A stretch of DNA of 12,465 bases from SIG459 sp045532145 (GCA_045532145.1 JAZSFJ010000038.1:1-12465); one strand, 5' to 3'. Positions 1 through 6,299 are shown, counted from the first letter of the stretch. Notes: a model not told the origin generated them from the sequence alone. Translations and numbers: made by a program.

Positions 1-94
1 ACATGCCTCCGCTCCCCCTCCCTTCTTAATTCCAACCGCCGAAGCGGGGAAACCCGGCTTCGGCGAAATCCGCGTTTTATGAGGAATAAATATA
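1..94 (+). other. dnaJ leader with a GC-rich hairpin
   Basis: No gene is visible here. A 9-bp perfect stem, CGCCGAAGC at 37-45 and GCTTCGGCG at 57-65, encloses a short inner GGG/CCC pairing. No T-run follows, so it is either a weak terminator of a gene to the left or a leader hairpin. A ribosome binding site GAGGAA (81-86) lies 8 bases before the dnaJ ATG. No CIRCE element (the HrcA operator often found before chaperone genes) and no clear promoter are present, so dnaJ may be transcribed from further upstream. Confidence 0.5.
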
Positions 95-1243
95 ATGGCA
101 GAAAAACGTGATTATTACGAGGTGCTGGGTCTCAGCAAAGGCGCCTCTGACGAAGAAATAAAAAAATCCTACCGCAAGCTTGCCAAGCAGTATCACCCGG
201 ACCTGCATCCCGGCGACAAGGAATGTGAGGAGAAGTTCAAGGAGTGCTCCGAGGCTTACGAGATACTCTCCGACCCCGACAAGAAGGCCAAGTATGACCA
301 GTACGGCCACGCCGCATTTGATCCCAACGCAGGCTTCGGCGGCGGTTTCGGCGGCTTCGGCGGGTTTGTTGGCCTTGGCGATATTCTAGGCAACATATTC
401 GGCGGAGGCTTCGGCGGCTTTGGCGGCTTCGGCGGCGGAGCCCAGAGACGCAACGCTCCCCAGCGTGGTGAGAATGTCCGTGTGAACCTCTCCATCAGCT
501 TTGATGAGGCAGCTTTCGGCTGCACCAAGGAGATAACCATCCCCCGCATCGAAGACTGTGAAGACTGCGGCGGCACAGGCGCCGCCAAGGGCACCAGCGT
601 GGACACCTGCTCTGAGTGCGGCGGCAGCGGCAGCGTAAGAGTGCAGCAGCGCACTCCCTTCGGCGTCATGGCCACCACCGCCCCCTGCTCCAAGTGCGGC
701 GGCACGGGCAAGATCATAAACACCCCCTGCACCAAGTGCTCCGGCAAGGGCAAGGTCCGCAAGAACAAGAAAATCAGCGTGAACATACCCGCCGGCATAG
801 ACGACGGCCAGACCGTTTCCCTGCGCGGTCAGGGCCATGCCGGTCTCAACGGCGGCCCCAAGGGCGACCTGCTCATCACAGTCAGCGTTAAGGCCCATCC
901 CCTTTTCGAGCGCGACGGCAGCAGCGTCCTCTTCGAGATGCCCATCTCCTTCGTTCAGGCCACCCTGGGCGCAGAGGTGGAGGTCCCCACCCTTGACGGC
1001 AAGGTGAAGTACACCATTCCCGAGGGCACCCAGACCGGCAGCGTCTTCCGCCTTCGCGGCAAGGGTATCCCCTACTTAAACGGCTCAAGTCGCGGCGACC
1101 AGTATGTCACCGTTTACATCGTGACCCCCAAGAACCTGAACGCAGAGCAGAAGGAGCTTCTCCGCAAATTCGGCGAGGCCACCGGCGAAGCCGAGGGCGT
1201 AAAGAGCGGAAACGGCATATTTGGTAAAAAGAAAAAGAAATAA
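95..1243 (+). CDS. dnaJ: Chaperone protein DnaJ (type I Hsp40)
   Basis: Cytoplasmic co-chaperone that binds unfolded clients and stimulates the ATPase of DnaK. The 382-residue product has the full type I layout. A J domain covers residues 4-70 with the HPD motif at 34-36, and a Gly/Phe-rich linker covers about 78-115. The zinc domain holds four CXXCXGXG motifs starting at Cys155, Cys172, Cys198 and Cys212, and the C-terminal substrate-binding domains follow. The length is usual for the family (about 375-385). The ATG has GAGGAA 8 bases upstream. The protein ends in a short poly-Lys tail just before a strong terminator. The linker is built from near-identical GGCTTCGGCGG units (about 330-440), which could be prone to slippage. 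No grpE or dnaK is seen; they may lie to the left. The identification is secure. Confidence 0.98.
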   Translation: MAEKRDYYEVLGLSKGASDEEIKKSYRKLAKQYHPDLHPGDKECEEKFKECSEAYEILSDPDKKAKYDQYGHAAFDPNAGFGGGFGGFGGFVGLGDILGNIFGGGFGGFGGFGGGAQRRNAPQRGENVRVNLSISFDEAAFGCTKEITIPRIEDCEDCGGTGAAKGTSVDTCSECGGSGSVRVQQRTPFGVMATTAPCSKCGGTGKIINTPCTKCSGKGKVRKNKKISVNIPAGIDDGQTVSLRGQGHAGLNGGPKGDLLITVSVKAHPLFERDGSSVLFEMPISFVQATLGAEVEVPTLDGKVKYTIPEGTQTGSVFRLRGKGIPYLNGSSRGDQYVTVYIVTPKNLNAEQKELLRKFGEATGEAEGVKSGNGIFGKKKKK

Positions 1244-1247
1244 TGAT

Positions 1248-1292
1248 AAAAAAGACTCGCTTGGGCTGTGAAGCCTGAAGCGAGTCTTTTTT
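1248..1292 (+). terminator. Rho-independent terminator of dnaJ
   Basis: An 11-bp perfect stem, AAGACTCGCTT (1252-1262) and AAGCGAGTCTT (1278-1288), has a second inner stem GGCT/AGCC around a GTGA loop and ends in a run of T (to 1292). An A-run precedes the stem, so it could also act on the other strand. It lies five bases after the dnaJ stop codon. Confidence 0.93.
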
Positions 1293-1300
1293 CGGCGGCA

Positions 1301-1398
1301 GCAAGCGGCCGCCCTACGGATGCTGAGCTATGTTCCTGCCGTAGGGCGCGTCGCCCGCGGCGCGCCGCATTATCTCGGGCGGACACATCGGTCCGCCC
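1301..1398. repeat. GC-rich hairpin repeats with CCGCCCTACGG motif
   Basis: CGCCCTACGG (1310-1319) pairs with CCGTAGGGCG (1339-1348). Shortly after, GGGCGGAC (1377-1384) pairs with GTCCGCCC (1391-1398) around a six-base loop. The sequence GCAAG-N-GCCGCCCTACGG recurs, slightly varied, at 7704-7722 and 7781-7798, and each time an ACATCG-containing hairpin lies nearby. It looks like a dispersed intergenic repeat family of the genome; no coding content is seen. Confidence 0.6.
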
Positions 1399-1411
1399 CT
1401 ACTGCGTTGTT

Positions 1412-1577
1412 AAGGCCTTGCCAAGGCTCCCTTGTGTAAAGGGAGCTGCCGAGCTTGCGAGGCTGAGGGATTGTCCCAATTCGCCTGAGACTGTGCGAAT
1501 TCGTAATATTTCCACGCACAATCCCTCCGAGCCTCCTTGCGTCGGCCCACCTCCCTTTACACAAGGGAGGCTTTGCT
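1412..1577. repeat. Large composite palindromic repeat element (about 160 bp)
   Basis: This is an interrupted palindrome whose arms each form their own hairpin. The left arm hairpin is GCTCCCTT/AAGGGAGC (1426-1433, 1439-1446). The right is CCTCCCTT/AAGGGAGG (1550-1557, 1563-1570). The two hairpins are also complementary to each other, including their loops. Inside, GAGGCTGAGGGATTGT (1459-1474) pairs with 1518-1535, which carries one two-base (CG) insertion. A central stem AATTCGC/GCGAATT spans 1478-1501. There is no transposase. From memory, very similar palindromes recur between genes in Oscillospiraceae genomes. Whether it is a non-autonomous mobile element or a REP-like structural repeat cannot be told from one copy. 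Confidence 0.75.
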
Positions 1578-1647
1578 GCACTGCTTTTTTGACAATCCTT
1601 GCATAAACTTTCAGCATTGACAAACTGCTGCTCCCGCCCTACAGATT

Positions 1648-1680
1648 AAAAGCCCCTGACGTTTCCGTCAGGGGCTTAAA
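1648..1680 (-). terminator. Terminator of the smsC-smsB-PHP operon
   Basis: A 12-bp perfect stem, AAGCCCCTGACG (1650-1661) and CGTCAGGGGCTT (1666-1677), has a four-base loop. It lies directly after the PHP gene stop. Read on the minus strand the stem ends in TTTTAAT, as expected for an intrinsic terminator. The A/T flanks on both sides could let it work in both directions. Confidence 0.85.
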
Positions 1681-1681
1681 T

Positions 1682-2521
1682 TTATACTCTTTTCAATTTC
1701 TCCAAAAGCTCATAGCTTACTTCCATATCGCCGCAGCCGGAGCCAATTTGGATATGGGGCTTGCCTGCGCCATGGAAATCGCTTCCGCCGGTTATGCACA
1801 GGCCAAAATCCTTCGCAATGCCTTTCAGATATTCCTGTTCCTCCGGGGAATACAGGGAATAAATGCACTCCATGCCCACAATGCCCTTTTCCTTCAGAAG
1901 CGCTGTAAGCTCCAGAAGCTCCTCATGGCTGAACCTATACTGCAGGGGATGGGCAAAAACCGCCTTGGCTCCGCATCGCCGGAGGGTATCAAAGGCCATA
2001 TCAATAGGAATATACTGCCGCTTTCTGTAGTAGCGGCCTCCCCGGTTGAGATATTTCTCAAAGCCCTCGGCCACAGTTTTAACCGCCCCCTTTTCCACCA
2101 GTGCAGCGGAAAAATGGGGTCTGCCTATGATAGAGTCGGGGAAAAGCTCATGGAGGTATTCAAGGCTCACATCAAGGCCGTCCGCCTGCATGGCGGCGGC
2201 AATCTCTCTGTTGCGCCGCTCCCGCTCCCAGACAACCCAGTCCAGCAGTTCCTTGAGATGGGGGCTCTTGGGGTCAAAGAAATAGCCTAAAATGTGAACA
2301 CCGTAGCCCTTGTAGTCCACGCTCAGCTCTATGCCGGGAATCACCTCAATACCCACGGCTTTTCCGGCTGCAAGAGCAGCCTCCACGCCATCGGCGGTGT
2401 CGTGGTCCGTTATAGCAATAGCACTAAGACCAAGAGCGGCGGCTTTTTCCACCGCCTCCTGTGGGCTCAGGCTGCCGTCGGACTCGCGGGTATGCACATG
2501 AAGGTCTATGAGCTTTGTCAT
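1682..2521 (-). CDS. PHP-domain metal-dependent phosphoesterase (YciV/RNase AM-like)
   Basis: The 279-residue product is a PHP-fold hydrolase that should use a cluster of divalent metals. Metal-binding motifs are complete: HVHT with His8 and His10, Asp15, TDHD with Asp39 and His40, Glu65 in PGIEL, and His76 in HILGY. They continue with His136 in GRPHFS, His191 in AHP, and Asp248 and His250 in GGSDFHG. This order and length match the YciV/TrpH group. Characterised members hydrolyse 3',5'-nucleotides such as pAp and trim RNA 5' ends; the substrate here is inferred. The start codon overlaps the stop codon of the upstream Fe-S scaffold gene in an ATGA (2518-2521), so the two are probably translationally coupled. 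No signal peptide is present, so it should be cytoplasmic. It is the last gene of the operon. Confidence 0.9.
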   Translation of the reverse strand: MTKLIDLHVHTRESDGSLSPQEAVEKAAALGLSAIAITDHDTADGVEAALAAGKAVGIEVIPGIELSVDYKGYGVHILGYFFDPKSPHLKELLDWVVWERERRNREIAAAMQADGLDVSLEYLHELFPDSIIGRPHFSAALVEKGAVKTVAEGFEKYLNRGGRYYRKRQYIPIDMAFDTLRRCGAKAVFAHPLQYRFSHEELLELTALLKEKGIVGMECIYSLYSPEEQEYLKGIAKDFGLCITGGSDFHGAGKPHIQIGSGCGDMEVSYELLEKLKRV

Positions 2522-3441
2522 GCAAGGAAGCCCTTGAGTATACGTTCCTCTGCCTCCTCGGCGGTAAGTCCCAGAGTCTGGAGCTTGAGAAGCTGGTCGC
2601 CGGCTATCTTGCCTATGGCTGCCTCATGGATAAGCTCCGCCTCGGTGGAGTTTGCCACGATAGCGGGAATAGAGCTTATCTTTGCAGAGCCCATGATGAT
2701 GGAGTCGCACTGGACATGGCCAAAGCATTTGCTGTTGCCGGTCATCTTGGGATAGAAAATCTGCACGGAGGTATCCTGAGCAACGCTGCGGGAGATAACA
2801 CGGCCGCGGCTGTCCTCGCCATCAAGAATTATTTCCATATTGCTCTCGGCGTACTGGTCGCCATGGGTCTGGAGTCTCTCGGTGATTACGGTTTCAGCGC
2901 CTGCTCCGCAGACGATTTTGGTGTCGCGCTTGGTGGAGTCCACGCCCTTTATCTGAGTGGTGTCCATCTTCAGGAAAGCGCCCTCTTCAAGGTAAACCAC
3001 AGTCTGAGGGTTCATCACTTTGCCGCCGATACCGTCCCCATCGCCGTAGTGCTTTTCCACATAGGTGATGCGGGAATTTTTGCCCACATAGAAGGTGTGG
3101 ATACCGTCATGGCGGCTTTCTTCCTCGCCGCAGTTATGGATGCCGCAGCCTGCGATAATGGTCACGTCGCAGTCGGGGCCGATGAAGAAGTCGTTATACA
3201 CAGTCTCGGCAACGCCGGACTCGGTGATGATAACGGGGATATAGCATTTCTCCCCCTTGGTACCGGGGGCGATGGTGATGTTGATACCGGGCTTATCGGT
3301 CTTGTTCTCTATATTGATGCTCTCGGTAACGGCACGGCTGGCGCAGCCGCAGTCCTTGCGGATATTGTAAGCGCCGTCAGCCTTGCCCTCGGGCATATCG
3401 GCTATCTTCTCAAGAAGAGCCTTGTCAACATTATTCAGCAT
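2518..3441 (-). CDS. SufB/SufD-family Fe-S cluster scaffold (SmsB-like)
   Basis: Scaffold subunit that builds Fe-S clusters together with the SufC-type ATPase encoded just before it. The 307-residue product is short compared with SufB (about 470-495). This fits the minimal two-gene SUF-like system (SMS) of anaerobic bacteria and archaea. The C-terminal core is recognisable: QCDS, then HEAAIGKI at 272-279, then DQL and a GLTAEEAEE segment, as in SufB and SufD. Cysteines cluster at 31/33 and 99/104. I chose the ATG at 3441 because GGAGG lies a few bases before it; a frame extension to 3483 would overlap the upstream gene and adds non-family residues. It begins 16 bases after that gene ends and overlaps the PHP gene by four bases. 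No sufS, sufU or sufE lies in the window, so the sulfur donor is encoded elsewhere or differs. Confidence 0.9.
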   Translation of the reverse strand: MLNNVDKALLEKIADMPEGKADGAYNIRKDCGCASRAVTESINIENKTDKPGINITIAPGTKGEKCYIPVIITESGVAETVYNDFFIGPDCDVTIIAGCGIHNCGEEESRHDGIHTFYVGKNSRITYVEKHYGDGDGIGGKVMNPQTVVYLEEGAFLKMDTTQIKGVDSTKRDTKIVCGAGAETVITERLQTHGDQYAESNMEIILDGEDSRGRVISRSVAQDTSVQIFYPKMTGNSKCFGHVQCDSIIMGSAKISSIPAIVANSTEAELIHEAAIGKIAGDQLLKLQTLGLTAEEAEERILKGFLA

Positions 3442-3457
3442 CTCTTTCCTCCTCCCT

Positions 3458-4180
3458 TCAGCTAAGTGCGGGGCAGCAGCCATAGGTATCCGCCAGAATG
3501 GTGGGGAAAATGTCCTCAGTGGCTCCGCGCTTTCCTATGCGTCCGCCGGAGATAACAATTATCTCGTCAGCAAGACTGATGATACGCTCCTGATGGGAGA
3601 TTATCACCATGGTACAGTCCCGTCTTTCGTGAATCTGGCTGAAGGTCTCGGTGAGCTTGCTGAAGCTCCAGAGGTCTATACCGGCCTCAGGCTCGTCCAG
3701 AATCATAAGGCCGCTCTGTCTTGCCAGAATGGTGGCAATCTCGATGCGCTTCACCTCGCCGCCGGAGAGGCTGGTGTCCACATCTCTGTCCAGATAGTCG
3801 TTGGCACAAAGGCCCACCTGAGTCAGGTAGTTGCAGGCCTCGGTCTTGGGCAGGATGCGCTTGCCGCTGGCTATGGAGAGAAGGTCGCGTACCTTGATGC
3901 CTTTGAAGCGGGGAGGCTGCTGGAAGCCGTAGCTTATGCCCTTTTTGGCTCTCTCGGTTATGCCAAGCGCAGTGACATCCTCGCCGTTCCAGATTATCTG
4001 GCCGGAAGTGGGCTCCACAAGACCCATGATTATCTTTGCAAGGGTGGTCTTTCCGCCGCCGTTGGGGCCGGTGAGCACCACAAGCTTGCCGTCGGGAATA
4101 GTGAGGCTTATATCCTTAATGATGTCGTTTCTGCCCTCAGGAGTTGTGACAGAAAAGGAGATGTTCTTAAGTTCAAGCAT
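3458..4180 (-). CDS. sufC: SufC-type Fe-S assembly ATPase (SmsC-like)
   Basis: Soluble ABC ATPase that drives conformational change in the SufB/SufD-type scaffold during Fe-S cluster assembly. The 240-residue product has Walker A GPNGGGKTT (38-46), a Q-loop at GFQQPP (86-90), signature LSGGE (138-142), Walker B LMILDE (158-163) and the switch His196 in ISHQ. It has no membrane segments, and the LSGGEVKRIEIA signature is typical of SufC rather than of transport ABC proteins. I chose the ATG at 4180, which has GGAGG eight bases upstream. A TTG at 4195 would add five residues but overlaps that ribosome binding site. It is the first gene of a leftward operon with the scaffold and PHP genes, a SufC-SufB pair without SufD, SufS or SufU. 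The name smsC would be equally apt. Confidence 0.94.
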   Translation of the reverse strand: MLELKNISFSVTTPEGRNDIIKDISLTIPDGKLVVLTGPNGGGKTTLAKIIMGLVEPTSGQIIWNGEDVTALGITERAKKGISYGFQQPPRFKGIKVRDLLSIASGKRILPKTEACNYLTQVGLCANDYLDRDVDTSLSGGEVKRIEIATILARQSGLMILDEPEAGIDLWSFSKLTETFSQIHERRDCTMVIISHQERIISLADEIIVISGGRIGKRGATEDIFPTILADTYGCCPALS

Positions 4181-4243
4181 GGAAGGATCCTCCAATGTGC
4201 AGTGAAGTATTGTAATTTATGAGAAAAAGTGTATAATGAGATT

Positions 4244-4259
4244 GTGAGAATATTATCAC
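4244..4259. promoter_or_regulatory. Candidate operator palindrome in the Fe-S operon leader
   Basis: GTGAGAATATTATCAC is a 16-bp palindrome with one mismatched pair. It lies 20-35 bases downstream of the predicted start of the leftward operon, a position suited to repression. The half-site spacing does not fit Rex (GTGAA-N4-TTCAC would need 14 bases). An Rrf2/IscR-type or other regulator is possible, but the protein cannot be named. Confidence 0.4.
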
Positions 4260-4285
4260 GCATTTAATGCATTACTCAAGATAAT

Positions 4286-4315
4286 ATTATACCACATTAA
4301 CTCATTGTTTGACAA
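4286..4315 (-). promoter_or_regulatory. Likely promoter of the sufC-like operon
   Basis: On the minus strand TTGTCA (4315-4310) and TATAAT (4291-4286) are separated by 18 bases. Transcription would start near 4279 and give a leader of about 100 bases before the ATG at 4180. The perfect -10 and 5/6 match of the -35 make this the best candidate in the interval; function is inferred. Confidence 0.6.
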
Positions 4316-4423
4316 CATTATTTAACTGCCCCGCCCACACAAGTTTTTTTGAGCCCTCCCCCCATCCCCAGGCAGTTTATTATGCTATACAGTATTATTA
4401 TCACCACATAGCCCCCCAATATC

Positions 4424-4455
4424 TTGCGAAACAAGAAACTTGATGTTATAATAAC
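4424..4455 (+). promoter_or_regulatory. Likely rex promoter with overlapping palindrome
   Basis: TTGCGA (4424-4429) and a perfect TATAAT (4447-4452) are spaced by 17 bases, giving a start near 4459 and an 80-base leader. The -10 box sits inside the perfect palindrome GTTATAATAAC (4445-4455), so a bound repressor there would block the promoter. Autoregulation by Rex is common in the family, but this palindrome is not the usual TTGTTAA-N4-TTAACAA operator. Confidence 0.6.
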
Positions 4456-4540
4456 GACAGTCGAAGATACGAACATGTTTTTATTTTTAGCATCTTACCG
4501 GAGCATACCGTAACTATTTTAGGGGTGTAAAAAAACAGAT

Positions 4541-5176
4541 ATGAAAAAAGCCTATATTTCCAAAAACGTTATACGACGTCTTCCCCGCTATCTCAGAAAA
4601 CTGGACGAGCTCATCGCAGCCAATGTTGAGCGCATTTCCTCCGGCGAGTTGGGCCCCCAGATGGGTCTCACTCCTTCTCAGATACGTCAGGACTTTTCCT
4701 GTTTCGGCGAATTCGGCCAGCAGGGTTATGGCTACAACGTAAAGGCCCTCCGCTCTCAGATAGCCTCCATTCTGGGCATCGACAGACAGTATTCCGTCAT
4801 TCTGGTGGGCGCAGGCAAGATCGGCCAGTCCCTTATTGAAAACATCCCCTTTGATAACTACGGCTTCCGTTTTCTCGGCGCTTTTGAGATCAGAAAAGAG
4901 ATGGTTGGCAGAGAGATCGCCGGCATTCCTGTTATGGACGCCGAAACTCAGGACGCATTTATCCGCGAAAACGATGTGGACATTGCCATTCTCTCCGTGA
5001 ACCGCGACCGTGCCCAGCACGTTGCCAACATCCTCATCGACAGCGGCATCCACGCCATCTGGAACTTCACCGACATTGAGATAGACGCAGGCCAAAGCGG
5101 CGTTGTTGTGGAGAATATGCACTTCTCCGACTCCCTGCTGGCTCTCAGCTATTTCCTCTCCACCAAAGGAGACTAA
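4541..5176 (+). CDS. rex: Redox-sensing transcriptional repressor Rex
   Basis: Homodimeric repressor that reads the NADH/NAD+ ratio; NADH releases it from operators, usually before fermentation and hydrogen metabolism genes. The 211-residue product matches the family length. A winged-helix DNA-binding domain covers residues 1-80, with SKNVIRRLPRY at the start and the Rex hallmark RQDFSCFGEFGQQGYGY at 49-65. A Rossmann NADH domain follows with GAGKIG at 90-95. The C-terminal segment (about 190-211) fits the domain-swapped dimer helix. The ribosome binding site is weak: AGGGGTG (4521-4527) lies 13 bases from the ATG. The next gene starts 23 bases after the stop, so they probably share a transcript. 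The identification is secure; the targets are not visible here. Confidence 0.97.
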   Translation: MKKAYISKNVIRRLPRYLRKLDELIAANVERISSGELGPQMGLTPSQIRQDFSCFGEFGQQGYGYNVKALRSQIASILGIDRQYSVILVGAGKIGQSLIENIPFDNYGFRFLGAFEIRKEMVGREIAGIPVMDAETQDAFIRENDVDIAILSVNRDRAQHVANILIDSGIHAIWNFTDIEIDAGQSGVVVENMHFSDSLLALSYFLSTKGD

Positions 5177-5199
5177 GCACTTTCCCAAAGGAGAATCCC

Positions 5200-6249
5200 T
5201 TGAAAAAACGCATTATCTCTCTCCTGCTGGTTCTCGCACTGCTGCCTGCCGGCAGTGCCTTCGGAGCAGGCACTGCGGGAGACCCCCTTATATCGCTCAG
5301 CTTCCTTGAGGGCACGTTCATCCCGGAGATGTACAGTGTCCTTAAAGTCATGCTTTCAGAGGCTGTGGAGGAGGCTCTCAGCCAGCGCTCCGACTCCGGC
5401 AGCATGGTTAAAAAGGACATAAAGGCAGGTGGAAGCATCAGCCTTTCCCAGGGAGCGGGTTTCATCCTCCTCTCCGGCGCCGCCCGGCTCGAGCGCCTTT
5501 CCGGCACAGTTGTGGATGTCACAGAGGGGACAGAGCTTGAAAACGGAGCGCTGACAGCGGGCCACCGCTACATAGTCTGCGAAAACAGTTCCGCTGAGCT
5601 GAGCGTACAAAGCGCCTCCCGACTGCTGCTTTCCCCTTCCGCCAAAATAGAATACCCCGTGGAAAAGCCCCTTGTCTCTCCCTTTACTGATGTTATTGCC
5701 GGCGTTTGGTGGCATGACGATATTGTGCGGTCCTATAACAGGGGTCTTGTAAACGGTATGACCCTTAGCACCTTTGAGCCCCGGGGCAAGCTCACAATCG
5801 CCCAGACCATCAAGCTCGCCGCCTGTATGCACCAGCTTTACCATGAGGGAGCCGTCACTCTTGAAAACAGCCCCCAGCAGCCCTGGTATCAGAGCTACGT
5901 AGACTACGCCGTTGAAAAGGGCATCATCCCCGGTCCCTTCCCCGATTACAAGGCTGCTGCCACAAGACGGCAGTTTGTTGAGATTTTTTATGCCGCCCTT
6001 CCAGAAAGTGAGTATGAGCCCATAAACACCATACCCCAGGGCTCCATAGGAGACATCCACACAAGCGGAGACTGGGTAGACACCGTCTACAAGTTCTACC
6101 GTGCAGGCATACTCACGGGCTACACTCCCAACGACATATACAAGGCTCACGATTTTGGCCCGGAGAGCTCCATCACCCGAGCAGAGGTGGCCACCATTAT
6201 GAACCGAATGTTTGACCCCGACGCAAGAGTTTCCTTTACCATCGAATAA
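5200..6249 (+). CDS. Secreted S-layer homology (SLH) domain protein, TTG start
   Basis: A 349-residue surface protein that I cannot assign to a named function. The start is TTG at 5200, supported by AAAGGAG seven bases upstream and by the signal peptide that follows at once. That peptide has Lys-Lys-Arg, then a leucine-rich core, ending near SAFGA at residue 23. Residues 70-145 look beta-rich, with alternating short hydrophobic and Ser/Gly segments including SGTVVDVTEGTE and AGHRYI. Three SLH-type repeats follow at about 160-215, 222-275 and 283-345. The last is the clearest, with GPESSITRAEVATIMNRMF. SLH domains bind pyruvylated wall polymers in other Firmicutes, so attachment to the cell wall is expected. 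It follows rex by 23 bases and ends just before a terminator and mnmE. Confidence 0.88.
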   Translation: MKKRIISLLLVLALLPAGSAFGAGTAGDPLISLSFLEGTFIPEMYSVLKVMLSEAVEEALSQRSDSGSMVKKDIKAGGSISLSQGAGFILLSGAARLERLSGTVVDVTEGTELENGALTAGHRYIVCENSSAELSVQSASRLLLSPSAKIEYPVEKPLVSPFTDVIAGVWWHDDIVRSYNRGLVNGMTLSTFEPRGKLTIAQTIKLAACMHQLYHEGAVTLENSPQQPWYQSYVDYAVEKGIIPGPFPDYKAAATRRQFVEIFYAALPESEYEPINTIPQGSIGDIHTSGDWVDTVYKFYRAGILTGYTPNDIYKAHDFGPESSITRAEVATIMNRMFDPDARVSFTIE

Positions 6250-6255
6250 TTGACC

Positions 6256-6287
6256 ATGGCCTTCGGCTTATTCCGAAGGCCATTTTT
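6256..6287 (+). terminator. Intrinsic terminator directly before the mnmE ribosome binding site
   Basis: An 11-bp perfect stem, ATGGCCTTCGG (6256-6266) and CCGAAGGCCAT (6273-6283), has a six-base loop and is followed by TTTTT. The mnmE ribosome binding site GGAGG starts at 6288, so the T-run touches it. No promoter fits between this terminator and mnmE. mnmE must therefore depend on read-through or on a promoter inside the SLH gene. Confidence 0.85.
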
Positions 6288-6299
6288 GGAGGTACCATT

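Larger units (their letters stand above)
1293..1644. other. Gene-free interval filled with palindromic repeats
   Basis: These 350 bases between convergent dnaJ and the PHP gene hold no convincing gene. Open frames here run across inverted repeats, lack ribosome binding sites and resemble no family I know. The interval consists of an inverted repeat (1310-1348), a short hairpin (1377-1398) and a large composite palindrome (about 1412-1577). A short tail at 1632-1643 contains CCCGCCCTACAG, a diverged copy of a motif also found near 7710 and 7790. Confidence 0.7.
4181..4540. other. Divergent intergenic region between sufC-like gene and rex
   Basis: An AT-rich 360-base gap with no gene. It holds the leftward promoter (4286-4315), the 16-bp palindrome (4244-4259) and the rex promoter (4424-4452). 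It also contains a C-rich island (about 4328-4370) flanked by a 7-bp inverted repeat, AACTGCC (4324-4330) and GGCAGTT (4371-4377). I saw no tRNA, no riboswitch that I recognise and no full Rex operator. Confidence 0.6.

Noticed and set aside
91..96. TATAAT overlapping the dnaJ start codon
   Set aside because: It would start transcription inside the gene and has no -35 partner; it is a chance match.
1268..1606. Open frames on both strands across the palindromic repeats
   Set aside because: They start in the dnaJ terminator or end in repeat arms, have no ribosome binding sites, and their composition follows the palindromes.
2515..3465. A 316-codon plus-strand frame opposite the Fe-S scaffold gene
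   Set aside because: The opposite strand encodes a recognisable SufB/SufD protein with good start signals; this frame is its complement.
4210..4237. A rightward promoter (TTGTAA, 16 bases, TATAAT) in the leader of the Fe-S operon
   Set aside because: It would drive about 300 bases of leader before rex, past a better placed promoter. No RNA gene or terminator supports it, so it is likely chance in AT-rich DNA.
4181..4540. A canonical Rex operator before rex
   Set aside because: No TTGTTAA-N4-TTAACAA or TTGTGAA-N4-TTCACAA site was found. The palindromes present have the wrong spacing.
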